NCBI RefSeq assembly: GCF_000720135.1
Contig: NZ_JOIU01000004.1
Location: 124,001-188,000, forward strand
Direction: 5' to 3'
DNA: 64,000 nucleotides
Source of the DNA: Streptomyces sp. NRRL S-1022
GTDB lineage: Bacteria > Actinomycetota > Actinomycetes > Streptomycetales > Streptomycetaceae
A program made the position numbers and the translations under genes. Positions within the stretch are counted from its first letter, which is position 1, and the number at the start of each line of letters is the position of its first letter. The notes under the pieces were generated by a model. That model did no database searches. It was not told where the DNA came from and was given only the letters and a program-made list of their open reading frames with translations. Of this stretch, positions 15,494 through 24,146 are shown one piece after another.

Positions 15494-17056
15494 TCACACG
15501 GGACGTGGACGTCCCTCCCAGTAGGGGTCCCGCAGCCGCCGCTTGTACAGCTTGCCGTTGGGGTCGCGGGGCATGTCGGCGATGAAGTCGACGCTCCTGG
15601 GCCGCTTGTATCCGGCGAGCCGCCCGGCGCAGTGGTCCAGGAGCGCGGCGGCCAGTCCGGGGCCGGGCTCGTGGCCGGGGGCGGGTTCGACCACGGCCTT
15701 GACCTCCTCGCCCCAGTCGTCGTGCGGGATGCCGAAGACGGCGGCGTCGGCGACGGCGGGGTGGGCGAGCAGGGCGGACTCGATCTCGGCCGGGTAGATG
15801 TTCACCCCGCCGGAGATGATCATGTCGATCTTGCGGTCGCGGAGGAAGAGGTAGCCGTCCTCGTCCAGGTAGCCGAGGTCGCCGACGGTGAAGAAGTCGC
15901 CGATGCGGTTCTTCCGCGTCTTGGCCTGGTCCTTGTGGTACGAGAAGCCGCCGGTGTTCATCTTCAGGTACACGGTGCCGAGTTCACCGGGCGGCAGCCG
16001 CCTGCCGTCCTCGTCGAAGATCGCGAGTTCGCTGATGGGCCAGGCCTTGCCGACCGTGCCGGGCTTCTTCAGCCAGTCCTCGGCGGTGGCGAAGGCCCCA
16101 CCTCCCTCGCTGGCGGCGTAGTACTCCTCCACACAGTCGCCCCACCAGTCGATCATCGCGCGTTTCACGTGGTCGGGGCAGGGCGCGGCCCCGTGGATGG
16201 CGTGCCGCATGGACGAGACGTCGTAGGACTGCCGTACCTCCTCCGGGAGCGCGAGCAGCCGGTGGAACTGGGTGGGGACCATATGGGTGTGCGTGCACTT
16301 GTGTGCGTCGATGACACGGAGCATCTCCTCGGGCGTCCACTTGTCCATCAGCACCAGACGGTGCCCGATGTGCAGGGAGGCGCCCGCGAACTGAAGGACG
16401 GCGGTGTGGTACAGCGGCGAGCAGACGAGGTGCACGTTGTCGTCGTACGGCTTGATGCCGAAGATGCCGAGGAAGCCGCCGAGGTAGGCCTCCTCGGGGC
16501 GCTTGCCGGGCAGCGGGCGGCGGATGCCGCGCGGGCGTCCGGTCGTGCCCGAGGTGTAGTTCATGACCCAGCCGAGCTCCCGGTCCTCGGGCGCCGAGCC
16601 GGGCCGGCCGTCGAGGAGCTCGCCGTAGGGCCGGAAGCCCTCGACCGTGCCGACGGCGTACCGGTGGCCGGCCGGCAGACCGGCCTCGTCGGCCGCACGG
16701 CGGGCCGGGCCGGCGAACCGTTCGTGGGCGATGAGCACCTTGGCACCGGAGTCGGCGACGATCCAGGCGATCTCCGGGCCCACGAAGTGGTGGTTGACGG
16801 GGACGAGGTAGAGGCCGGCCTGGCTGGCGGCGAGGTAGGCGGTGACGAACTCGGCGCCGTTGGGCAGGACGACCGCGAAGGCGTCCCCGCGCCGGAGGCC
16901 GGCGGCGCGCAGGCCGTGGACGAGGCGGTTGGCGGCGGCGTGCAGCCGTCCGGCCGTCCACTCCTCGCCGTCCGGCGCGATCAGGACCGTTCGGCCGGGG
17001 TCCCGGGCGGCCTGGGCCCAGAAACCGGCGGGGGGTGTGTTCGCGGGTTCGCTCAC
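15494..17056 (-). CDS. Acyl-CoA synthetase (AMP-binding)
   Basis: This 520-aa ANL ligase has the ATP loop YTSGTTGRPRG at 167-177, EYYAASEGGG as the adenylate motif, VGDLGYLDEDGYLFLRDRK at the hinge, GGVNIYPAEIE after it, and the catalytic Lys in DPNGKLYKRRLRD. It starts at a GTG overlapping the stop of the upstream flavoprotein gene (GTGA), so the two form a unit. Co-transcription with a nitronate monooxygenase-like enzyme is common in actinobacterial acyl-CoA gene sets. The unit sits behind the 18208 operator, which resembles the one before the other FadD. The substrate is unknown. Confidence 0.85.
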   Translation of the reverse strand: MSEPANTPPAGFWAQAARDPGRTVLIAPDGEEWTAGRLHAAANRLVHGLRAAGLRRGDAFAVVLPNGAEFVTAYLAASQAGLYLVPVNHHFVGPEIAWIVADSGAKVLIAHERFAGPARRAADEAGLPAGHRYAVGTVEGFRPYGELLDGRPGSAPEDRELGWVMNYTSGTTGRPRGIRRPLPGKRPEEAYLGGFLGIFGIKPYDDNVHLVCSPLYHTAVLQFAGASLHIGHRLVLMDKWTPEEMLRVIDAHKCTHTHMVPTQFHRLLALPEEVRQSYDVSSMRHAIHGAAPCPDHVKRAMIDWWGDCVEEYYAASEGGGAFATAEDWLKKPGTVGKAWPISELAIFDEDGRRLPPGELGTVYLKMNTGGFSYHKDQAKTRKNRIGDFFTVGDLGYLDEDGYLFLRDRKIDMIISGGVNIYPAEIESALLAHPAVADAAVFGIPHDDWGEEVKAVVEPAPGHEPGPGLAAALLDHCAGRLAGYKRPRSVDFIADMPRDPNGKLYKRRLRDPYWEGRPRPV

Positions 17057-18165
17057 GACTGGCCGCTCCTTCCGGCGATGCGGTTGACGCGGTCCACGGC
17101 TTCCTCGAAGCCGCGGGTGAGGTCGTCGAAGACCTCCTGGACGCCGCGTTCGGCGGTCATCCGGCCGACGATCTGGCCGACGGGGGTGCCGAGCAGCGGC
17201 TCGACCTCGTACTTCTGGATGCGGGAGACGGCCTCGGCGACCAGCAGCCCCTGCAGCGGCATGGGCAGGGTGCCGGGGCCGGCCGGGTCGTCCCAGGCGT
17301 CGGTCCACTCGGTACGGAGCTGGCGGGCGGGTTTCCCGGTGAGGGCACGGGAGCGGACGGTGTCCCCGGAGCCGGCGGCGAGCAGCTTGCGGGTGAGGGC
17401 GGCCGAGTGGAGGTCCGCTTCCGTGGTGGTCAGCCACAGGGAGCCGAGCCATACACCTTGGGCGCCGAGTGCGAGCGCGGCCGCCACCTGCCGGCCGCTG
17501 CCGATGCCCCCCGCGGCCAGGACGGGCAGCGGGGCGACGGCGTCGACGATCTCAGGGGTGAGCACCATGGTGGCGATCTCCCCGGTGTGGCCGCCGGCCT
17601 CGTAGCCCTGGGCCACGACGATGTCGAGGCCCGCCTCCTGGTGTTTGCGGGCGTGCCGGGCGCTGCCGGCGAGGGCCGCGACGAGGACGTCCCGGTCGTG
17701 GGCGCGCGCGACGACGTCGGCGGGCGGGGAGCCGAGCGCGTTGGCCAGCAGCCGGATCGGGTAGTCGAAGGCGACGTCGAGCTGGGTACGGGCGACCTGT
17801 TCCATCCAGCCGGTGATACGCCACCCGGAGGCCTCGCCCGCGGCCAGTTCCGGTACCCCGTGCGCGGCGAGGGTGTCCCGCACGAACCGCCGGTGCTCCT
17901 CGGGGATCATCGCCTCGACGTCCGCCTCGGTCACGCCTTCGACCTTCCTGGCGGGCATGACCACGTCCAGCCCATAGGGCCGGCCGCCGGCGTGTGCGTC
18001 GAGCCAGTCGAGGTCGCGCTTGAGGTCGTCGGGGGCGGTGTAGCGGACCGCGCCGAGCACGCCGAAGCCGCCGGCCCGGCTGATGGCCGCGGCGACGGCG
18101 GGGAACGGCGTGAAGCCGAAGACGGCGTGCTCGATTCCCAGTTTCCTGCTCAGCTCCGTCTGCAT
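17053..18165 (-). CDS. Nitronate monooxygenase-like (2-nitropropane dioxygenase family) FMN enzyme
   Basis: This 370-aa TIM-barrel flavoprotein has the FMN phosphate-binding segments AAGGIGSGRQVAAALALGAQGVWLGS and the family motif AQGYEAGGHTG around the catalytic His. Family members oxidise nitronates or act as enoyl-CoA-type reductases or isomerases. Context with an acyl-CoA ligase suggests a CoA-ester substrate here, which is inference. The gene starts at 18165, 43 nt downstream of a TCTGA..TCAGA inverted repeat that probably controls it together with the overlapping ligase gene. Confidence 0.82.
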   Translation of the reverse strand: MQTELSRKLGIEHAVFGFTPFPAVAAAISRAGGFGVLGAVRYTAPDDLKRDLDWLDAHAGGRPYGLDVVMPARKVEGVTEADVEAMIPEEHRRFVRDTLAAHGVPELAAGEASGWRITGWMEQVARTQLDVAFDYPIRLLANALGSPPADVVARAHDRDVLVAALAGSARHARKHQEAGLDIVVAQGYEAGGHTGEIATMVLTPEIVDAVAPLPVLAAGGIGSGRQVAAALALGAQGVWLGSLWLTTTEADLHSAALTRKLLAAGSGDTVRSRALTGKPARQLRTEWTDAWDDPAGPGTLPMPLQGLLVAEAVSRIQKYEVEPLLGTPVGQIVGRMTAERGVQEVFDDLTRGFEEAVDRVNRIAGRSGQS

Positions 18166-18207
18166 GGGCGCAGGATGCCGCAGCGGGCCGGACGACGGAA
18201 GAGCTTT

Positions 18208-18224
18208 TCTGATGCTCCGTCAGA
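18208..18224. promoter_or_regulatory. 17-bp inverted repeat TCTGATGCTCCGTCAGA
   Basis: The outer 5 bp on each side pair exactly and the right arm GTCAGA is identical to that at 5034-5039. It lies 43 nt upstream of the nitronate monooxygenase-like start. The shared sequence and spacing with the 5023 site suggest the same regulator binds both. Confidence 0.55.
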
Positions 18225-18304
18225 TTCCCTCGGGAGGTCGCGCGGGGTGACCGCGGCCCCTGCCGGCCGGCCCGGGAGCCGGCACGGGGCCCGGGGGCGG
18301 CCGG

Positions 18305-19867
18305 TCAGGTGTGCTCCAGCACCGCCATCGCCGCGTTGTGCCCCGGCACCCCGCTCACCCCGCCCCCGCGCACCGCGCCCGCCCCGCACAGCAGGACGTT
18401 CGCGTGCCGCGTCTCCACGCCCCAACGGCCGCTGTCCTCCTGGGCGTAGGGCCAGGACAGGGCCCGGTGGAAGATGTTGCCGCCGGGCAGCCGCAGGTCC
18501 CGTTCGAGGTCGAGCGGGGTCTTCGCCTCGATGCAGGGGCGGCCGTCGGCGTCGGTGGCCAGGCAGTCGGCGAGGGGTTCGGCCAGATGGGCGTCGAGCT
18601 GGGCGAGGGTGGACTTGAGCAGTTCCTCGCGTACGGCGTCGTTGTCGCGGTCGAAGAGCCGGGCCGGGGTGTGCAGGCCGAACAGGGTGAGGGTGTGGTA
18701 GCCGCGCTCGGCGAGGCCGGCGCCGAGGATGGTGGGATCGGTCAGGGAGTGGCAGTAGATCTCCGACGGCGGTGTGGTGGGCAGTTCGCCGGCGGCGGCC
18801 TGGGCGTGGGCGGTGGCCAGTTCCGCGTAGCCCTCGGCGATGTGGAAGGTGCCCGCGAACGCCTCGCGCGGGTCGGCGTCGGGGTCGCGCAGCCGGGGCA
18901 GCCGCTCCAGCAGCATGTTGACCTTGAGCTGGGCGCCCTCGGCGGGTTCGGGCGCCACGTCGCCGGTGAGGGCGGCCAGTTCGTGGGGGGAGGCGTTCAC
19001 CAGGACGTGCCGGGCGGCGGCGACGCCCTCGCCGTCGGCCGTGCGGTAGGCGACCTCGGCGGTGTGCCCGTCGGTGTCGATCCGGAGCACCTCGTGCCCG
19101 GTGGCGATGCGCGCCCCCGCGGTGCGCGCCGCGGCGGCCAGCGCGTCGGTGAGGGCGCCCATCCCGCCCACGGGCACGTCCCAGGCGCCGGTGCCGCCGC
19201 CGATGACGTGGTAGAGGAAGCAGCGGTTCTGGGCGAGGGAGGGGTCGTGGGCGTCGGCGAAGGTGCCGATGAGCGCGTCGGTGAGGACGACGCCCCGTAC
19301 CAGGTCGTCGGCGAAGGTCTCCTCGACGGCCACGCCGACCGGCTCCTCGAACAGGGTCCGCCAGGCGGTCTCGTCGTCGATGCGGCGGCGCAGTGCGTCG
19401 CGGGTGGGCAGCGGTTCGGTGAGGGTCGGGAAGACGCGCCGGGCGACGCGGCCCGTCATGCCGTAGAAGCGCTGCCAGGCCTCGTACTCGCGGTCACCGC
19501 CGGTGAGCCGGGCGAACGCCTCCCGGGTGCGCTGCTCGCCCCCGCCGACCAGGAGGCCGGTGGGCCGGCCCGCCCGCTCCACGGGGGTGTACGAGGAGAT
19601 GGTGCGGGCGCGGACGCGGAAGTCCAGCCCGAGGTCGCGCACGATCTTCTCGGGCAGCAGGCTGACCAGGTACGAGTAGCGGGACAGCCGGGCGTCGATC
19701 CCGGCGAAGGGGCGGGTGGAGACGGCCGCGCCGCCGGTGTGGTCCAGCCGTTCCAGCACCAGCACGGAGCGGCCGGCCCGGGCCAGGTAGGCGGCGGCGA
19801 CCAGGCCGTTGTGGCCGGCGCCGACGATGACGGCGTCGTACGCGCGGGGTGTCTCGTTCGCGGACAT
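18305..19867 (-). CDS. FAD-dependent NAD(P)-binding oxidoreductase (phytoene desaturase-like)
   Basis: This 520-aa protein starts with the dinucleotide motif VIVGAGHNGLVAAAYLARAG (Gly16, Gly18, Gly21), then LERLDHTGGAA as the FAD ribose Glu, and ends with a typical CrtI-like C-terminal FAD motif VLLCGAGAVRGGGVSGVPGHNAAMAVL. The family includes carotenoid desaturases and retinol-saturase-like enzymes. No phytoene synthase or other carotenoid gene is nearby, so a carotenoid role is not supported. The ATG at 19867 follows GAAGGA; an upstream in-frame start five codons earlier lacks a site. Confidence 0.82.
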   Translation of the reverse strand: MSANETPRAYDAVIVGAGHNGLVAAAYLARAGRSVLVLERLDHTGGAAVSTRPFAGIDARLSRYSYLVSLLPEKIVRDLGLDFRVRARTISSYTPVERAGRPTGLLVGGGEQRTREAFARLTGGDREYEAWQRFYGMTGRVARRVFPTLTEPLPTRDALRRRIDDETAWRTLFEEPVGVAVEETFADDLVRGVVLTDALIGTFADAHDPSLAQNRCFLYHVIGGGTGAWDVPVGGMGALTDALAAAARTAGARIATGHEVLRIDTDGHTAEVAYRTADGEGVAAARHVLVNASPHELAALTGDVAPEPAEGAQLKVNMLLERLPRLRDPDADPREAFAGTFHIAEGYAELATAHAQAAAGELPTTPPSEIYCHSLTDPTILGAGLAERGYHTLTLFGLHTPARLFDRDNDAVREELLKSTLAQLDAHLAEPLADCLATDADGRPCIEAKTPLDLERDLRLPGGNIFHRALSWPYAQEDSGRWGVETRHANVLLCGAGAVRGGGVSGVPGHNAAMAVLEHT

Positions 19868-19921
19868 GGTCCTTCGTAGCACGCGGTGATCCGCGGCGGC
19901 CAGAGGCGGGCCCGGCGCCGG

Positions 19922-20788
19922 TCACGAGCGCGGTTTCGCCGGTGCCGGACGGGCGTCCGGGCCGAGGCGCGCCATGGCGCGCAGGATGTGCTTCGGCGGG
20001 AGCTGCCAGCGCAGCCGGTCCGGTACGCGGCGCAGCAGGGTGCCGGTGGCGCGCAGCCTGCGGGTGACGGCGGCGGGCGCGGGGGCCGGTCTGCCGTACA
20101 GCTCGTGGGCGTACGGCGGCAGGGCCGCGTAGGCCAGCAGCGCCACCCGCCGCCAGAGCAGTTCGCGTGCCGGGAGGAGCAGGGGGTGCACCGGCGGGCG
20201 GAGCAGGAAGTCGTCCACCTCGCGTGCCTCGGGCCCGGCGGCCAGTCGCGGGCGGACCCTGTCGAAGTACGCGGCCAGCTCCGCCCGGCCGGCCGGTACG
20301 CTCTCCGGGTCGAGCCCCACCAGCCGGGCACTGACCCGGTGTTCGGCGATGTACCGGTCGGCCTGGGCGTCGCTGAGCGGGAAGCCGGAGCGGCGCAGGA
20401 CGTGCAGGTAGGAGTCGATCTCCGCGCAGTGCACCCACAGCAGCAGTTCGGGCTCGTCGACGCCGTACCGCTCCCCGCTGTCCGGGTCGGTGGCGGTGAG
20501 CATGCGGTGGATCCTCCGGACGCGGGCGCCGGCCCGTTCGGCGGCCTCGGTCGTGCCGTAGGTCGTGGTACCGACGAAGTCCGCGGTCCGCATCAGCCGC
20601 CCCCAGGCGTCCCGCCGGAAGTCGGAGTTCTGCGTGACACCGCGGACCGCGCGCGGGTGCAGGGCCTGGAGGTAGAGCGCGCGGATGCCGGCGACCCACA
20701 TCATGGGGTCGCCGTGCATCTGCCAGGTCACGGACGCGGGGGTGAACAGCCCCGGGTCGCCCCGGCCGGCGGTTGGGACCACAGCCAC
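19922..20788 (-). CDS. MpaB-type oxygenase family protein (DUF2236)
   Basis: This 288-aa protein has the DUF2236 features: QMHGDPMMWVAGIRALYLQ at the start, the basic HPRAVRGVTQNSDFRRDAWGR segment and WVHCAEIDSYL in the middle. The founding relative MpaB' acts in mycophenolic acid biosynthesis, and a distant relative is the latex-clearing protein, a heme-type oxygenase. The histidines of the WVHC and LHPRAV motifs are candidate ligands. A GTG start with an AGAGG site was chosen. It lies 54 nt downstream of nothing in operon (the FAD enzyme follows it), so the two may be co-transcribed. The substrate is unknown. Confidence 0.75.
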   Translation of the reverse strand: MAVVPTAGRGDPGLFTPASVTWQMHGDPMMWVAGIRALYLQALHPRAVRGVTQNSDFRRDAWGRLMRTADFVGTTTYGTTEAAERAGARVRRIHRMLTATDPDSGERYGVDEPELLLWVHCAEIDSYLHVLRRSGFPLSDAQADRYIAEHRVSARLVGLDPESVPAGRAELAAYFDRVRPRLAAGPEAREVDDFLLRPPVHPLLLPARELLWRRVALLAYAALPPYAHELYGRPAPAPAAVTRRLRATGTLLRRVPDRLRWQLPPKHILRAMARLGPDARPAPAKPRS

Positions 20789-21165
20789 TGGACGTCACCT
20801 CTTGTCGCCACCGGTCCGTGGGGCATCCCTGCCCAGGCCCGGCTGGATCATTCCCGCCGCGGCCTCCACCGAGGGCGGCGGGGTGTCCCGGCTCCCTGAT
20901 CGGGTACGGCGCCCCGTCCGTCATGGCGCCCCTGGCGAGCCTCTCGTCCACGGCTGTCTTCTCCCGGTCGGTGCCGGCCGGGCCGAGGAACGCCGCCGAG
21001 GAACGCCGCCGGTGGCCTGCGCCAGGACGGCCGGGCAGCGGTGGTGGCGGCCGGGTGCCGGCCCGGTCGCCGCTCCGTCCCGGCCTCGCCGGGGCGCGAA
21101 ACGAGCAAGCCCCCGCCGGCGGGAAGACCGGCACCTGGGCCCGGCGACCTCCCTACGATGTCGTC
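20789..21165. other. 377-nt gap, no gene assigned
   Basis: This divergent promoter region lies between the MpaB-type gene and the hydrolase. Open frames cross it in several phases but none has a ribosome binding site or recognisable domain. TACGAT at 21154-21159, just before the hydrolase ATG, is a possible -10 box. Confidence 0.3.
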
Positions 21166-22089
21166 ATGACGATCTCTGGACAGGGACGGCCGCTGATACG
21201 TGTCCTGCACGACGAGTCCCGACGCGGCCTGCGGGATCCGACGCGTCCGCGCCCTGTCCGTCTCTACCTGTGGGAGCCGGGCCGCCCACAGGCCGCACCG
21301 GCTCCGCTGGTCGTGGTCTCTCACGGCACCGGAGGTTCGGGCAGCACCATGGAATGGCTGGTACGACCGCTGCACAAAGCGGGCTTCCGGGTCGTCGCCC
21401 TTGATCACCACGGCAACAACCACGTCGACGGCTACGAGCCGGAGGGCTTTCTCCACATATGGGAACGGCCCCGGGACGTCTCCTTCGCCCTCGAAGCGCT
21501 CGCCCGGGAACAGCCACTCGGTCCGGTCGGTGTGGCGGGCTTCTCCCTGGGCGGTTACACCGCGGCGGCCCTTGCCGGGGCCCGTGTCGATCCGCGGATC
21601 CTGTGGGCCGTACTGACGGGAACGGTCCCTCTGCCGGAGATCCCCGAGTTCCCCGGCGCCCTGGAGGCACTGCGGAAGAAGCATCCCCTGGACGAGTCGT
21701 CACGGCGCACGCTGGATGCCGCCGCAGCAGACCTCTCGGATCCCCGAGTGCGGGCCGTCTTCCTGGTGGCCCCCGGAGCCGGCGGTCTCGTGACCCCGGA
21801 AAGCCTGGCCGCCGTGCGGGTGCCTGTGGGCATCCGCTGGGGTGGAGCGGACACGGTCAACCCGTACGACGTCGACACCAGGCCGTACCTGGAGCACATC
21901 CCCACAGCGAGCGGCGTCTCGGCCGGCCCCGACGTCCGCCACGACGACTTCTTCGCCCCGGAACCCGCCGACCCCACCGCCCGAGTCCGCGTCGGCGGGG
22001 AGGCCGCCGCCTTCTTCCGCCGGCACCTGGGCCGCCCCCTCGACGGCCACAGCGTCCGCGCGACCGAAGACGGTGGTCACGGGGTGTGA
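21166..22089 (+). CDS. Alpha/beta hydrolase (PAF-acetylhydrolase/dienelactone hydrolase-like)
   Basis: This 307-aa predicted esterase has VVSHGTGGSGST as the oxyanion region, nucleophile elbow GFSLGG with Ser127, an acid in GGADTVNPYD, and a late His in DVRHDDFF. The pattern matches the PAF-acetylhydrolase or dienelactone hydrolase branch. No signal peptide is visible. No Shine-Dalgarno precedes the ATG, and TACGAT lies 7 nt upstream, so transcription may start at or near the ATG (leaderless). The 3' end borders the pseudogene stretch. The substrate is unknown. Confidence 0.78.
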   Translation: MTISGQGRPLIRVLHDESRRGLRDPTRPRPVRLYLWEPGRPQAAPAPLVVVSHGTGGSGSTMEWLVRPLHKAGFRVVALDHHGNNHVDGYEPEGFLHIWERPRDVSFALEALAREQPLGPVGVAGFSLGGYTAAALAGARVDPRILWAVLTGTVPLPEIPEFPGALEALRKKHPLDESSRRTLDAAAADLSDPRVRAVFLVAPGAGGLVTPESLAAVRVPVGIRWGGADTVNPYDVDTRPYLEHIPTASGVSAGPDVRHDDFFAPEPADPTARVRVGGEAAAFFRRHLGRPLDGHSVRATEDGGHGV

Positions 22090-22190
22090 CCAGGCTTGCA
22101 GTTCCCGCACCGGGACATGTTCCAGCACGGTCGCGGTCTTTGCACAGCTACGGCGAGTTCGCTTCCCGCTCAGGCTGCAAGTGCGGAGAT

Positions 22191-22360
22191 TCAGCGCCGT
22201 CCGCGCTCCCTTGAGTCTGCGCGCGTGCTCACGGCATCGACGGCGCGTCGCGACCAGTCCAGGTCGTCCTGCTCTCCAGCCGCGTCACTGAGCAGTTGCC
22301 GCAGTTCCGTCCATACCCGGGCTTCGGACCACTCGGTGAACCTGCGGAAGGCGGTTTGAC
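22191..22360 (-). mobile_element. IS5-like transposase fragment
   Basis: The minus frame reads TAFRRFTEWSEARVW and then DDLDWSRRAVDAVSTRADS, matching the mid-part of IS5-family transposases (helical region followed by the first catalytic Asp strand). Only about 55 residues remain, with no N-terminal or C-terminal part, so this is a dead fragment. It touches the start of the P450 remnant. Confidence 0.6.
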
Positions 22361-22375
22361 CCGAGAGCCCGAATC

Positions 22376-22814
22376 CGGGTTCTGGAACAGCTCCCACAGG
22401 ACCCGGACCTGGCCGTCCCGCTCATCGAGGAAGTGCTGCGCCACGAGCCTCCCGTCCAGTTCGTCCCGTGGACCACCGCCCTGGCCCATATCGACGTCGC
22501 CGGCACCACGATCCCCAAGGGCTCACCCGTCCGGCTCATGCCGGCCGCCGCCACCCCGCGACCCCGAACGCTTCGCGAACCCCGACCGGTTCGATCCCGA
22601 CCGCAAGGACAACGGGCACCTGCGCTTCCACACCGGCATCCACTACCGCTTCGGCGCACCACTCGCCCGCATCGAACTCCATGCCGCGGTGCCGGAACTG
22701 CTCCGTCGGGTCGAGTTCTCCCGGTTTGTCGAGGATCCGCCGCCCTACCGCGCCAACGCGGTCCCGCGCGGCCCGCGCCACCTCCTCGTCGCCATCGAAG
22801 GACTCACAGCCTGA
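22376..22814 (+). pseudogene. Cytochrome P450 C-terminal remnant, frameshifted and without heme Cys
   Basis: The first part reads IEEVLRHEPPVQFVPWTTAL and then IAGTT-like IDVAGTTIPKGSPVRL, the helix K and following sheet of an actinobacterial CYP. Near 22555 the frame shifts by one, and the rest continues RDPERFANPDRFDPDRK and GIHYRFGAPLARIE to the natural end LLVAIEGLTA. The heme motif should read HxCxG; here the Cys is Arg (CGC for TGC). The N-terminal two thirds are missing. The gene is dead on three counts. Confidence 0.8.
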
Positions 22815-22948
22815 ACACCGCCGCCCTCCGCCCTCCCGGTGCCGTTCGACCACGCGACGTATTCGGAAGTGTCCAGAGAAGGTCGTCGCGAGGTTCGCAC
22901 CCCGCCGGCCCTACGCTGTCGGCTGGTGCACATGGACGGTGGTCGGGA

Positions 22949-23461
22949 ATGGGCATGGACGGTGCGGCGAGCGGCCCCGGTGGTCAGGGCCGTCCGAGGG
23001 GTCCGGGCAGCCTGGCTGTGCGGCTGCGGCGCGAGCAAGAAGTGCTCGCGCGGATGCGTGGCACCGAGGACCGGATCGCGGACGCGATCACCGCCTTCGC
23101 CGGCACCATGCAGTTCGTCTACATCCACGCGGCGTGGTTCACGGTCTGGATCGTGTGCAACGAAGGCGTGTTCGGTCAGGAGGCCGTCTGGGATCCCTTC
23201 CCCTTCGGGCTGCTCACGATGATCGTCAGCCTGGAGGCGATCTTCCTCTCCGCCTTCGTCATGGTGAGCCAGAACCGCCAGGCCGCTCGCGAGAACATCC
23301 GCGCCGATCTCGACTTCGAGACCAATGTGCGCTCGGAGGTGTGGTCGATCCACATGGGCCGCGCCCTGGGCGTCGATCCGGCGGAGGTGGAACGCAAGGT
23401 GCAGGAAGTCCTCGCGGAGAACCGCGCCCGCTTGACGGGCTCCGGCCAGTCCTCCGGGTGA
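22949..23461 (+). CDS. DUF1003 membrane protein
   Basis: This 170-aa protein has a short Gly-rich head, then RTEDRIADAITAFAGTMQFVYIH-type DUF1003 sequence (here GTEDRIADAI). Two membrane spans follow (FVYIHAAWFTVWIV and LLTMIVSLEAIFLSAFVMVS), then the conserved QNRQAARENIRADLDFE. The C-terminal tail is a charged helix (VDPAEVERKVQEVLAEN). The family is of unknown function and sits in the cytoplasmic membrane. The ATG at 22949 gives the longest in-frame product without running into the P450 remnant. Confidence 0.82.
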   Translation: MGMDGAASGPGGQGRPRGPGSLAVRLRREQEVLARMRGTEDRIADAITAFAGTMQFVYIHAAWFTVWIVCNEGVFGQEAVWDPFPFGLLTMIVSLEAIFLSAFVMVSQNRQAARENIRADLDFETNVRSEVWSIHMGRALGVDPAEVERKVQEVLAENRARLTGSGQSSG

Positions 23462-23469
23462 CCGGCCTT

Positions 23470-23987
23470 GGGGCACAACCGAAGGAGGCGGGCTTCAGGA
23501 GCGGCTCGTGGACGCCGTCGCGGATCAGCCGGCGGATCCGTAGCCGTCGGAAGCCGTGGCTCCACGCGTTCGTCCGCTCGACCACCCCGCGGACCGCGCC
23601 CAGGCCGGAGCCGTGCGGAACTCCGCGTCGGGCGATGACCGGCTTGATGCCGCGCTTCCACGGGAGCCGACGGTACTTGTCGAAGTCGTAGCCCCGGTCG
23701 GCGAACAACTGCCGTGGCCGGTGACGGGGGCGACCGGTCACTCCGCGGATCCGCGGGATCGCGTCGAGCAGGGGCAGCAGCTGGGTCGGCCCGGTTCCGG
23801 GCCGCCCCTCGGGCCTGGTGGTGGGAGCCGTCGATCACCGCCCGGGACCAGTCCAGCTTCCCGGCACGAACAGGATGCCCTGCAGGCAGCCACGGTCGTC
23901 CAGTGGCAGCCGGCCGGGATGGCGCGGACGCCGCTGCCTGACCGGCAGCAACGGCTCGATCCGCCCCCACAGGTCGTCCCGCACCAT
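23470..23987 (-). mobile_element. IS5-family transposase relic with internal deletions
   Basis: From 23987 downward the pieces are MVRDDLWGRIEPLLPV and RPRHPGRLPLDD (N-terminus), then GKLDWSRAVIDGS in another frame, then TQLLPLLDAIPRIRG, RQLFADRGYDFDKYRRL, IARRGVPHGSGLG and VVERTNAWSHGFRRLRIR in a third. These follow the order of a normal IS5 transposase of about 270 aa. The segment between the N-terminus and the first catalytic Asp, and the segment before TQLLPLLD, are missing. The DDE residues are partly present (DGS, ADRG, VER), but the product cannot be made. Confidence 0.8.
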
Positions 23988-24146
23988 CCACGGAGGACCG
24001 TTCCCCCTCCCCATGACTCGTTCAACGAGCCAGCCAGGACGGGCACATGGCTGCGACCAGGCTGTCAACCAGGTGCTCCGACTCCCGCAGCCGACGGCCT
24101 GCAAAATAGGGTGCGGTCGGCTCAGCTGACCTGATAGGTAAGCGAT

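Noticed and set aside
13308..15497. 729-codon minus-strand frame antisense to the secreted acylase
   Set aside because: The plus-strand acylase has a signal peptide, a processing site and family motifs. The minus frame has none.
18305..19867. FAD oxidoreductase considered as a carotenoid gene cluster member
   Set aside because: No crtB, crtE or lycopene cyclase is near; the family is broad.
18311..19879. 522-codon plus-strand frame opposite the FAD oxidoreductase
   Set aside because: The minus-strand gene has the dinucleotide-binding motif and a ribosome binding site; the plus frame is compositional shadow.
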